This document shows, one piece after another, positions 14,152 to 22,048 of a DNA stretch of 34,945 nt; the first letter of the stretch is position 1, and the number at the start of each line of letters is the position of its first letter. Origin of the DNA: an uncultured Lachnospiraceae bacterium (GTDB lineage Bacteria; Bacillota; Clostridia; Lachnospirales; Lachnospiraceae); NCBI GenBank assembly GCA_937885345.1, contig CAKZZH010000047.1:1-34945 (forward strand), in the 5' to 3' direction. Made by a program: the position numbers and the translations under genes. The notes under the pieces were generated by a model. That model made no database searches and was not told the DNA's origin. It saw only the letters and a program-made list of their open reading frames with translations.

Positions 14152-16299
14152 TCATTCACCCAAATATTTAAAAATGCTTATCCCCATCGGCGGAAGTGTT
14201 ATCCTGATAGAATTCTCCCTTGCATCACACGCCGCCTGCTTTGACCTGATCATTCTGCGGTTGATCGTTCCGAAACCGCCGAATTTCTCATCATCACTGT
14301 TAAATATCTCTTTGTATCTTCCGGGATGATCAACACCTACTGACATCTTGCTTATTATCGGTGTAAAATTAATCGCAATCACGAGGTACTCGCCCGAATC
14401 CGACTTTCTTGAATATGCGATAAAGCACTCACCCGATGAAACATTATTCACCCATTCAAAGTTATCGGGAGATTCACATTTAAGGGCAGCCTCTTCGTTG
14501 CACAGCACATTAAGTGCTCTGAAGTATTCATATATATCCGCGCATATTTCATCCTTCGCATCATCAGAGGAAACCTTAGCGAGCGGATCCCATTTCTGGG
14601 AACTGCCGTATGTATTCGCATCATATATAAGCTTTTTACCGGGCTGAGTATACATATATCCGTATATAGCCTTAAGTCCTGCCGCCTTATCTTCCCTGCT
14701 CCTGCCGAATATTTTATCGACAGCAGTGGTTTCATGTCCGATTCCGAGAATGTAGTTCTCGCTGCCGGAATAAATTGCCGGTAAAATAAGCTCCCCATAT
14801 CTTCCCGGTCTGAAAAGCGGGTCTGCCTCCATATAATCAAGGATGCTTGAGGCAAAGCGCTCATCGCATGCATAATCAAAACCGAGTCCATCATCATATT
14901 CGCTCGTTGTAACACCCTGCCACATAGCAGTCTGACCGCTTGTCATAAATACGCCCTTGGTATTCTCATGAACGGTTCTGTTGAGTTTCTTAATGAATTC
15001 GACCGCATCTATATTATCGTTGCCGCCATAGATATTGGCAACCCACTCGCCCGGATTCTTATCGTAATCCAGATAAAGCATAAGCGACAAAGCATCCACA
15101 TTCAATGCATCAAGATGATATTCGCTTATCCAGTAAAATGCGCTGCTTATCAGAAAACTCGTAACGAATCCGTTTGCATAATTAAAAAGTCCGGTTCCCC
15201 ATTTACTGCGACCCTGTCTGGGATCAAGATGCTCATAGAGGCAAGTTCCGTCAAAACAGGCAAGTCCGGACTCATCGAGAGCAAATTGTGCGGGAGTCCA
15301 GTCCATGATCACACCGATATTATTCTGATGAAGAAGATCCACCATCTCCTTAAAAGCCTCAGCTTTTCCGTATCTTGCGGTAATTGCATAGAATGAACTT
15401 GTATGATATCCGGCAACCTCATCATTCATATATTCAGTGAGCGGCGTTAATCGCACATGTGTAAAACCGCCGTTTACAGCCTTCTTTATAACCTTATCCG
15501 CAATCTCATCCCACGAATCACCGAGGGCAAAAGGATATATCTCAAGTATGGAAGAAAGCGATGAGCCTCTTACACTGCTGCCTCTCTCATCCATCCACTT
15601 CTTATCTTTCCATAAATAAGATGTCTTGTCATCAACAACCGAGCAATCATCCGGTCTGAGAGTACTCCTTGTTGAATAAGGGTCACGCTTATATATCTTG
15701 GTACCGTTTTTCAGTCTTATCTCATATTTGTAGGCACAGCCGCTTTTTATACCGGGTATGAAAAGCTCAAAAACGCCATATTTGTCATTTTTCTCCATCT
15801 GGTATACTCTTCCGTCCCAGTCGCAGAAATCACCTACAACGCTGACTCTTGAAGCATTAGGGGCCCATACGGAAAAGAGCGTACCCTCTGTGCCTGATAT
15901 TTTAATAGTGTGAGAGCCGAGTATTTTATATGCGGTAAAAGAATCTCCGCTTGAAACAGCTTGTAGATCCTTATCACTAAGTTGAGAAGCAAAACTGTAT
16001 ATGTCCGGAGCATTAACGATCTTACTGTCCTTAAGCTTGAACTCATAGCTGTATTCATATTTCTTTCTGCCCGGCATAAGAACGGCAAAGAAGCCCTCTT
16101 CATCAACAAGTTCCATTGCATGCTTGCTGCCGTCCGCAAGAACGACGCTTGCCTTAACAGCTCGCGGATTAAAGCACTGTATAAGCATATTCAAGCCGCT
16201 GGCGTGTTGTCCCATAAGTGCCTTTGGGTGAATGCATTCACCATATACAACTCCCTCGATCTCCGGCCAGTCCATGACATTATATAACTTCTTATTCAT
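14152..16299 (-). CDS. GlgB-like protein predicted to lack branching activity
   Basis: This intact 715-residue protein has the full glycogen branching enzyme layout: N1 module with the HPKALMGQH segment (24-32), CBM48 (about 135-215), GH13 barrel (about 250-620) and C-terminal beta domain. The GH13 motifs are altered. Region I reads DWTPAQF, with Q338 in place of His. Region II reads ALNVDAL, keeping nucleophile D402 but with N400 in place of Arg. Region III reads TSGQTAMWQGVT where the family has IAEEST-WPGVT, so the acid/base Glu is lost (G455). Region IV reads GHETT instead of SHDEV, with E522 in place of the transition-state Asp. A frame this long with intact flanking motifs is not decaying, so a non-catalytic or changed role is likely, for example glucan binding. 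The ribosome binding site AGGAG lies rather far upstream (11 bases). Confidence 0.88.
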   Translation of the reverse strand: MNKKLYNVMDWPEIEGVVYGECIHPKALMGQHASGLNMLIQCFNPRAVKASVVLADGSKHAMELVDEEGFFAVLMPGRKKYEYSYEFKLKDSKIVNAPDIYSFASQLSDKDLQAVSSGDSFTAYKILGSHTIKISGTEGTLFSVWAPNASRVSVVGDFCDWDGRVYQMEKNDKYGVFELFIPGIKSGCAYKYEIRLKNGTKIYKRDPYSTRSTLRPDDCSVVDDKTSYLWKDKKWMDERGSSVRGSSLSSILEIYPFALGDSWDEIADKVIKKAVNGGFTHVRLTPLTEYMNDEVAGYHTSSFYAITARYGKAEAFKEMVDLLHQNNIGVIMDWTPAQFALDESGLACFDGTCLYEHLDPRQGRSKWGTGLFNYANGFVTSFLISSAFYWISEYHLDALNVDALSLMLYLDYDKNPGEWVANIYGGNDNIDAVEFIKKLNRTVHENTKGVFMTSGQTAMWQGVTTSEYDDGLGFDYACDERFASSILDYMEADPLFRPGRYGELILPAIYSGSENYILGIGHETTAVDKIFGRSREDKAAGLKAIYGYMYTQPGKKLIYDANTYGSSQKWDPLAKVSSDDAKDEICADIYEYFRALNVLCNEEAALKCESPDNFEWVNNVSSGECFIAYSRKSDSGEYLVIAINFTPIISKMSVGVDHPGRYKEIFNSDDEKFGGFGTINRRMIRSKQAACDARENSIRITLPPMGISIFKYLGE

Positions 16300-16338
16300 A
16301 CCCTTGCATTCTCCTCTTAAAGAAAGTCTCTTCGATGT

Positions 16339-16378
16339 AAAAAATTCAGCTGCCGCAAAGGCTTTGCGGCAGCTGAAT
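16339..16378 (-). terminator. Strong intrinsic terminator after the DUF1015 gene
   Basis: A near-perfect inverted repeat of up to 17 bases (16344-16360 with 16362-16378, CAGCTGCCGC core) is followed on the minus strand by six T. It begins right after the DUF1015 stop and insulates the GlgB-like gene downstream. Confidence 0.9.
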
Positions 16379-16379
16379 A

Positions 16380-17618
16380 TTATTCCTCTATTCTGTGAAT
16401 AAATATTCCGCTTCTAAGCTTGGGCTCAAACCATGTCGATTTGGGCGGCATAAGCATATCTGCGTCAGCAACCTCGAAAAGTTCATCGATCGATGTCGGA
16501 TACATTGAAAAGGCAAGCTTCATATCGCTGTCCGCTCTTCTCTCAAGCTCCTCAAGGCCTCTGATCCCTCCGACAAAACCGATTCTCTTATCGATTCGCG
16601 GATCCTCGATATCAAGTAGCGGAGTAAGAAGATAATCCTGAAGAATGGAAACATCCAGCCCGTCAACCGGATCATCGCTCCTTATCGTATCTCTTGCCGT
16701 CACCAGATACCATGTGCCGTCAAGGTACATTCCGTATGACCCCTTCTCTTCCGGGTAAAATGCCTTTCTTCCTTTTTCCTCAACATCAAAGTACTTGTCA
16801 AGCGCCTCAAGATATTCTTCCTTGGTCATACCGTTCAAGTCTTTAACCACGCGGTTATAAGGCATGATCATAAGCTGATCGTCCGGGAAAAGAACCGAAA
16901 GGAAGTAATTGAATTCTTCCGTTCCGTCATAATCGGGATGTTCCTCTCTTCTCTTAAGACCAACCTTAACGGCGGAAGCACATCTGTGATGTCCATCTGC
17001 AATATATATAGAATTAACTTCGTCAAAAGCTTCCCTAAGCGCAGAAACATCGCTGCCGACGATCTTCCATACATTATGGGTGATGCCGTCTTCCGATGTA
17101 AAAGCATATATGGGAGTCTCCTGCTTATGCTTGTTTACGATCTCATTGATAGCCTCTTCGGAGCGATACGCAAGGAAAATAGGTCCCGTCTGCGCACTGG
17201 TACGATCTACATGATTGATTCTGTCCTGCTCCTTATCGGCTCTTGTTTTCTCGTGTTTTTTAATCTTGTTATTAAGATAATCATCAATTGAAGCACAGGC
17301 TACAATACCCGTCTGACTTCTTCCGTCCATAATGAGCTCGTATATATAATATGCCTCATCATTGTCGCATATGAATGTACCGTCTGCGATCTCTTTATCA
17401 AGAAGCTCGCGCGCCTTATCATATGCGGCATCACTGTACATATCAAAATCAGGACCAAACTGCGTTTCCGGTCTGTCAATGTTAAGAAACGATAAGGGCT
17501 TACCCTTAACCGCCTCAGCCGCTTCGCCTCTGGAATACACATCATACGGAAGTGCAGCTACATCCTGCACCTTGTCCGCAGCAGGTCTTATACATTTAAA
17601 TGGTTTAATATCAGACAT
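16380..17618 (-). CDS. DUF1015-family protein linked to serine biosynthesis
   Basis: This 412-residue protein matches the DUF1015 family: N-terminal ALPYDVYSRGEA, KKHEKTRADKEQDRINH (120-136), and the signature YIADGHHRCASA (205-216). The DGHHR motif resembles the nucleotide-binding loop of ParB/sulfiredoxin-fold proteins, a group that includes free-serine kinases (SerK, SbnI). Its biochemical activity is not established to my knowledge. It follows serC and serA on the same strand after a 108-base gap containing a hairpin, and it has its own ribosome binding site (AAGGAGA). Since no serB-type phosphoserine phosphatase is seen in the window, a role around phosphoserine metabolism is an attractive inference. 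Confidence 0.85.
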   Translation of the reverse strand: MSDIKPFKCIRPAADKVQDVAALPYDVYSRGEAAEAVKGKPLSFLNIDRPETQFGPDFDMYSDAAYDKARELLDKEIADGTFICDNDEAYYIYELIMDGRSQTGIVACASIDDYLNNKIKKHEKTRADKEQDRINHVDRTSAQTGPIFLAYRSEEAINEIVNKHKQETPIYAFTSEDGITHNVWKIVGSDVSALREAFDEVNSIYIADGHHRCASAVKVGLKRREEHPDYDGTEEFNYFLSVLFPDDQLMIMPYNRVVKDLNGMTKEEYLEALDKYFDVEEKGRKAFYPEEKGSYGMYLDGTWYLVTARDTIRSDDPVDGLDVSILQDYLLTPLLDIEDPRIDKRIGFVGGIRGLEELERRADSDMKLAFSMYPTSIDELFEVADADMLMPPKSTWFEPKLRSGIFIHRIEE

Positions 17619-17687
17619 ATGTCTCCTTAAATAAAATAGATAAATCCTGGATATTTCTCTTTATAAACTGTTAGTAAAATCAGATTA

Positions 17688-17709
17688 GTGCCCGGTTATT
17701 GCCGGGCAC
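17688..17709 (-). terminator. Hairpin after serA, probable weak terminator
   Basis: GTGCCCGG (17688-17695) pairs perfectly with CCGGGCAC (17702-17709) around a six-base loop. The minus-strand sequence after it (TAATCTGATTTT) has only a short, delayed T-run, so some transcription may continue into the DUF1015 gene. Confidence 0.55.
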
Positions 17710-17726
17710 CGCTTCTTATACATAAA

Positions 17727-18890
17727 TTATTTGATGACTCTAACCTTAAGAACGCCTTCACCACCGGCAATCTTCGCTGCAGCGTCAGCTGCATTCGCTT
17801 TATCGATATCAAGAAGTGAATAAGCATATTCTCCTCTTGACTGGCTTATAAAATTCTCAATATTGATTCCGGCCTCGCCGCATGCGGTTGTAAGCTTGCT
17901 GATAATATTGGGAAGGTTTCTGTGAAGGACCGCAAGTCTTCCGGCAAACTGAGGCTTACCCATATCTACAGCAGGGAAGTTAACGGAGTTCTTAATATTA
18001 CCGTTCTCGATATAATCCATAACCTGATTAACTACCATAACTGCGCAGTTATCTTCCGACTCTTCGGTAGATGCGCCAAGGTGAGGGAATGCGATAACAT
18101 TCTTGGTATTGGCAATCTTGGGAGTAGGGAAATCGGTTGCATAACAACGTATTTTACCGCTCTCAAGCGCATCTGCGACATCATTCTCGTTGATAAGAAG
18201 GTCTCTTGCAAAGTTAAGGATGATCACTCCGTCCTTCATTGTAGCGATCGTGTCCTTATTGATCATTTCCTTGGTATCATCGATAAGAGGAACGTGAACC
18301 GTTATAAAATCACATGTCTTGAAGATATCAGCTCTGTCATTTACAAGCTGAACTTTACGTGATAAGTGAAGAGCATTGTTAACTGAAATAAAAGGATCAC
18401 ATCCTACTACATCCATGCCGAGTGCTGATGCTGCGTTGGCAACGATAACACCGATATTACCAAGTCCGATAACGCCAAGCTTCTTGCCCTTGATCTCGGT
18501 TCCGGCGAATTTGCTCTTAGCCTTCTCCATTGTCTTGGAGATATTCTCATCACCCTTGTTCTCCTGTACCCACCTGTTGCCTCCGATGATATCTCTTGAT
18601 GCAAGGATCATAGAAGCTATAACAAGCTCGCGGACACCGTTTGCATTGGCTCCGGGAGAATTAAATACTACAATACCCTTCTCGGCACATTTGTCGAGAG
18701 GAATATTATTAACACCGGCGCCGGCTCTTGCAACTGTAAGGAGCTTATCCGAAAACTCCATATCATGCATTGCCGCACTTCTTACGAGAATTGCTTCCGC
18801 TTCGTTAATGTCTTCGGTTAACACGTAATCTGCTGTAAAATTATCCGTTCCCACTTTGGAAATAGGGTTCAGACATCCATATTTGTACAT
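17727..18890 (-). CDS. serA: D-3-phosphoglycerate dehydrogenase
   Basis: This 387-residue enzyme oxidises 3-phosphoglycerate to 3-phosphohydroxypyruvate with NAD, the first step of serine synthesis. The NAD-binding GLGNIG lies at 142-147; catalytic R229 is in NFARD and H270 in PHLGAST. A short ACT-like domain at the C-terminus (about 320-387, NLPNIISKLTTACGEAGINI) suggests feedback control by serine. The usual Glu of the Arg-Glu-His set is not obvious (DFPTPK, 253-258), which may be normal for this clostridial subtype. It starts 23 bases after serC ends and is co-transcribed with it. Confidence 0.93.
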   Translation of the reverse strand: MYKYGCLNPISKVGTDNFTADYVLTEDINEAEAILVRSAAMHDMEFSDKLLTVARAGAGVNNIPLDKCAEKGIVVFNSPGANANGVRELVIASMILASRDIIGGNRWVQENKGDENISKTMEKAKSKFAGTEIKGKKLGVIGLGNIGVIVANAASALGMDVVGCDPFISVNNALHLSRKVQLVNDRADIFKTCDFITVHVPLIDDTKEMINKDTIATMKDGVIILNFARDLLINENDVADALESGKIRCYATDFPTPKIANTKNVIAFPHLGASTEESEDNCAVMVVNQVMDYIENGNIKNSVNFPAVDMGKPQFAGRLAVLHRNLPNIISKLTTACGEAGINIENFISQSRGEYAYSLLDIDKANAADAAAKIAGGEGVLKVRVIK

Positions 18891-18913
18891 TGTATCCTAC
18901 CTCAACTTATAAA

Positions 18914-19996
18914 TTATTTATTATTCTTCTCGAATTCTTTCATGAATTCTACAAGCTTCTCAACGCCCTCGATCGGCATTGCATTGTAGATAGAAGCTCT
19001 CATACCGCCTACTGTTCTGTGGCCCTTAAGGTTAACGAATCCGGCTGCTGTAGCCTCTTTGATGAACTTGGCATCCATCTCCTCATCACCTGTTATGAAA
19101 GGTACGTTCATAAGTGAACGATCCTCAGGAACAACGATACCCTTGAAAAGCTCGCTTGAATCAAGGAAATCATAGAGGATCTTAGCCTTCTTTTCATTAT
19201 GAACCTTCATTGCCTCAAGGCCGCCCATCTTCTTGATCCACTTAAATACTTTACCGCAAATATAGATATTGTAGCAAGGAGGTGTATTGTAAAGTGAGTC
19301 ATTATCGGCCTGAGTCTTCCACTTAAGCATTGTAGGTGTTCCGGGAAGTACATCATCTGTGATGAGGTCTTCACGAATAATAGCGATAACAACACCTGCA
19401 GGTCCGATGTTCTTCTGAACGCCGCCGTAAACAACGCCGTACTTGGTTACATCCATCGGCTCTGAAAGGAAGCAGGAAGAAACGTCCGATACAAGTAATT
19501 TACCCTTTGTATTGGGAAGTGTCTTATACTTGGTTCCGTAAATGGTATTATTCTCGCAAATATATACATAATCAAGGTCGTCGGCAATATCAAGATCCGA
19601 GCAGTCAGGTATGTAGCTGAATGTCTTATCTGCGGAAGATGCAAGTTCTACGGCTTCACCGTAAATCTTAGCCTCCTGAAAAGCCTTCTTAGCCCACTGT
19701 CCTGTAAGAATATATCCGGCTTTCCTATTCTTCATAAGGTTCATGGGAACCTCTGCGAAGAACTGGGATGCACCACCCTGAAGGAATAAAACTTTGTAAT
19801 TATCGGGAATGTTAAGAAGATCTCTGAGATCCTTCTCTGCATCTTTGATAATAGCATCATATACTTTGGAACGATGACTCATCTCCATAACGGACTGTCC
19901 GCTACCCTGATAATCCATCATTTCTGCTGCTGCTTCCTGTAATACTTCCTCCGGTAATACAGCCGGTCCTGCTGAGAAATTGTAAACTCTTGCCAC
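18914..19996 (-). CDS. serC: Phosphoserine aminotransferase
   Basis: This 360-residue PLP enzyme converts 3-phosphohydroxypyruvate and glutamate to phosphoserine and 2-oxoglutarate. The PLP lysine is K195 in YGGVQKNIGPAG. The start VYNFSAGPAVLP and the phosphate-binding HRS in MEMSHRSKVYD are typical. The start is supported by AGGAGG six bases before ATG. It is the first gene of the serC-serA unit, with a good promoter about 100 bases upstream and a hairpin in the leader. Confidence 0.96.
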   Translation of the reverse strand: MARVYNFSAGPAVLPEEVLQEAAAEMMDYQGSGQSVMEMSHRSKVYDAIIKDAEKDLRDLLNIPDNYKVLFLQGGASQFFAEVPMNLMKNRKAGYILTGQWAKKAFQEAKIYGEAVELASSADKTFSYIPDCSDLDIADDLDYVYICENNTIYGTKYKTLPNTKGKLLVSDVSSCFLSEPMDVTKYGVVYGGVQKNIGPAGVVIAIIREDLITDDVLPGTPTMLKWKTQADNDSLYNTPPCYNIYICGKVFKWIKKMGGLEAMKVHNEKKAKILYDFLDSSELFKGIVVPEDRSLMNVPFITGDEEMDAKFIKEATAAGFVNLKGHRTVGGMRASIYNAMPIEGVEKLVEFMKEFEKNNK

Positions 19997-20057
19997 TGCT
20001 AAGCCTCCTAAAATGCCGCTCCTCGTCTAAAAAATACTCCGAGCCTTATATTATTTT

Positions 20058-20082
20058 ACAGTCCGCCTTATAAGCGGACTGT
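20058..20082 (-). promoter_or_regulatory. Hairpin at the 5' end of the serC leader
   Basis: ACAGTCCGC (20058-20066) pairs perfectly with GCGGACTGT (20074-20082). In the predicted transcript this nine-base stem starts within a few bases of the 5' end and is not followed by T on the minus strand. It may protect or regulate the mRNA; it does not look like a terminator in the serC direction. Confidence 0.45.
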
Positions 20083-20095
20083 AGCGTTCTTTGGT

Positions 20096-20124
20096 ATTTT
20101 ACGTCAAAAAGACGTAATCGTCAA
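20096..20124 (-). promoter_or_regulatory. Promoter of serC-serA
   Basis: Minus strand TTGACG (20119-20124), a 17-base spacer, TAAAAT (20096-20101). The spacer contains a palindrome, TTACGTC-TTTTT-GACGTAA, overlapping the -10, which could be an operator. Confidence 0.65.
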
Positions 20125-20175
20125 TATTGTTATGAACCTTGAGTTGCTCTACACTATGTATCGGATCATCCGGTA

Positions 20176-21096
20176 TTATGCATTGAGTTTGTCGATGATT
20201 ATAGGGAGTTCCTTGTCGATTATATCATTATCAAGCTGACAGGTACCTGCATTTGCATGACCACCGCCACCATAGGTAAGACAAAGTTCACCGATATTGA
20301 ATGTAGAATTCCTATTGACAATGGACTTTCCGATCATAACCGCAGTATTCTGCTTCTTAAAGCCCCAGGCTACGTGAACCGAGAGTTCGGTCTCGGGATG
20401 CATTGCATATACCATAAAACGGTTACCTGCATATATTGTCTCTTCATTACGAAGATCGATCACTGCAACTTTGCCATGAATTGTAACAACCCTCTCAAGC
20501 TGCTTCTTAAAAAGCTCCTGCTGTTCAAAATAAAGATCTACACGCTCTTTGACATCGGGAAGAGCAAGAATATCTTCGATGGAATGCTGAAGGCAGTAAT
20601 CGATCAGTTCCATCATAAGATCATAATTGGAGATACGGAAATCGTGGAATCTTCCCAGTCCTGTTCTGGCATCCATAATATAGTTGAGAAGAACCCATCC
20701 GGTCGGATTAAGGATCTCATCAACGGTAAAATCTGCCGAATCGCCCTTGTCAACCGCCGTCATTATCTCTTCCGAGACTCTTGTAAAGGTCTTGGCACCA
20801 CCATAGTAGTCATATACAACTCTTGCCGCTGACTTGGCATCACCGTCGATAATGAATTTATCCTTGGCAGCTTCCATATTATTACGTGTAAGTTCTGACT
20901 CATGATGATCAAATGCAAGTCCCACTCTCGGATCAAACGGAAGGTTGGTCGTAATATCATTCTCGTCGATATCTATCTTTCCATCTTGAACATCCTTGGG
21001 ATGAACGAACTTGATGTCATCTATAAGATTCATCTCCTTGAGGAGCATCGCACATACAAGCCCATCGAAATCACTTCGAGTTACAAGTCTCTTCAT
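20176..21096 (-). CDS. DHH-family phosphoesterase
   Basis: This 306-residue protein has the DHH superfamily motifs: SDFDGLVCA (8-16) with two Asp ligands, FDHHESE (about 62-68) with the namesake DHH, and the C-terminal DHHA1-type GGGGHANAGTC. Family members hydrolyse phosphodiester or phosphoanhydride bonds (oligoribonucleases, c-di-AMP/pAp phosphatases, pyrophosphatases). The substrate here is unknown; related proteins are often labelled exopolyphosphatase-like. It has its own promoter (21141-21169) and an AGAGAGG ribosome binding site. No terminator is evident between it and serC. Confidence 0.85.
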   Translation of the reverse strand: MKRLVTRSDFDGLVCAMLLKEMNLIDDIKFVHPKDVQDGKIDIDENDITTNLPFDPRVGLAFDHHESELTRNNMEAAKDKFIIDGDAKSAARVVYDYYGGAKTFTRVSEEIMTAVDKGDSADFTVDEILNPTGWVLLNYIMDARTGLGRFHDFRISNYDLMMELIDYCLQHSIEDILALPDVKERVDLYFEQQELFKKQLERVVTIHGKVAVIDLRNEETIYAGNRFMVYAMHPETELSVHVAWGFKKQNTAVMIGKSIVNRNSTFNIGELCLTYGGGGHANAGTCQLDNDIIDKELPIIIDKLNA

Positions 21097-21140
21097 TTGA
21101 AAATACCTCTCTTAAATAGAATATAAAACAACTGCCATTT

Positions 21141-21169
21141 ATTATAATATTTCAGGACAATATTCACAA
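21141..21169 (-). promoter_or_regulatory. Promoter of the DHH phosphoesterase gene
   Basis: Minus strand TTGTGA (21164-21169), a 17-base spacer, TATAAT (21141-21146). A short CGGATT/AATCCG hairpin at 21191-21209 lies upstream, after the pflA stop, but has no T-run. Confidence 0.7.
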
Positions 21170-21222
21170 GGGGGATTTATTCCTATTTTATTCGGATTCT
21201 TACGAAATCCGGACCGATTTGA

Positions 21223-21969
21223 TTAGCTTTCAGTCTTGGACTTGAGTGCGGTTCCAAGTATTGCGCGCGCATTCTCCACTCTCTCCTGTGTCGGAGGATC
21301 AACACCTTCGAGAGGATACTTCATTCCGAGTTCTTCCCACTTGAACTGTCCCAGTGTGTGATACGGGAGCACATCAATCTGCTCCACATTATCAAGTGTC
21401 TTTATAAACTCGGCAGTTTTCTTAAGATATTCGTCATTATCGGTGATCCCGGGTACAAGTACATGCCTTATCCATACAGGTATCTTCTTGTCGGAAAGAT
21501 ATCTTGCGCAATCAAGAATATTATCATTGGGCCAGCCCGTAAGCTTCCTATGCTCCTCAGAATCGATATGCTTGATATCAAGGAGAATGAGGTCGGTATA
21601 TTTCATAAGTTCCTCAAACTTCCCAAAAAAGGGCTGCATACGTGTAAAAGGCTGAGCGGAGGTATCAAGGCAGGTATGAATGCCCTGCTGCTTAGCCTTG
21701 GAAAATAATTCAATCAAAAAGTCAATCTGAAGAAGAGCTTCACCGCCGCTGACGGTTATTCCGCCGTTCTTCTTCCAGTAGGGCCTATTCCGCACAGCTT
21801 TGGCAAGCAGTTCGTCCGCCGTCATCTCTATGTTAGCGCTCTTGTCCCAGGTATCTGCGTTATGGCAGTATTTGCAACGCATATCACAGCCTTTTAAAAA
21901 AATCATAAATCTTATTCCGGGTCCATCAACAGAACCGAAAGTCTCTATAGAATGTACTTTACCAATCAT
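21223..21969 (-). CDS. pflA: Pyruvate formate-lyase activating enzyme
   Basis: This 248-residue radical SAM enzyme installs the glycyl radical on PflB under anaerobic conditions. The [4Fe-4S] cluster cysteines C28, C32 and C35 lie in FLKGCDMRCKYCHNADTW, and the N-terminal HSIETFGSVDGPGIRF is diagnostic. SAM-binding GGITVSGGEALLQ is intact. It lies 79 bases downstream of pflB, behind a strong terminator and an overlapping second hairpin that covers a possible AAGGGA ribosome binding sequence. Its expression relative to pflB is therefore probably reduced or conditional. Confidence 0.95.
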   Translation of the reverse strand: MIGKVHSIETFGSVDGPGIRFMIFLKGCDMRCKYCHNADTWDKSANIEMTADELLAKAVRNRPYWKKNGGITVSGGEALLQIDFLIELFSKAKQQGIHTCLDTSAQPFTRMQPFFGKFEELMKYTDLILLDIKHIDSEEHRKLTGWPNDNILDCARYLSDKKIPVWIRHVLVPGITDNDEYLKKTAEFIKTLDNVEQIDVLPYHTLGQFKWEELGMKYPLEGVDPPTQERVENARAILGTALKSKTES

Positions 21970-21981
21970 ATAATCACCGTT

Positions 21982-22002
21982 TCCCTTTTTTGAAAAAAGG
22001 GA
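21982..22002 (-). promoter_or_regulatory. Second hairpin overlapping the pflB terminator, before pflA
   Basis: TCCCTTTTT pairs with AAAAAGGGA around a TGA-type loop. It shares bases 21993-22002 with the 3' arm and T-run of the terminator, so the two structures cannot form together. It also contains AAGGGA near the pflA start. Confidence 0.45.
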
Positions 22003-22023
22003 GTCTGGATAACCAGACTCCCT
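21993..22023 (-). terminator. Intrinsic terminator after pflB
   Basis: AGGGAGTCTGG pairs perfectly over 11 bases with CCAGACTCCCT around a four-base loop, followed on the minus strand by a T-run. It starts 26 bases after the pflB stop and lies before pflA. Confidence 0.9.
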
Positions 22024-22048
22024 ATTAACATCTACTATCGCTTGTTAA

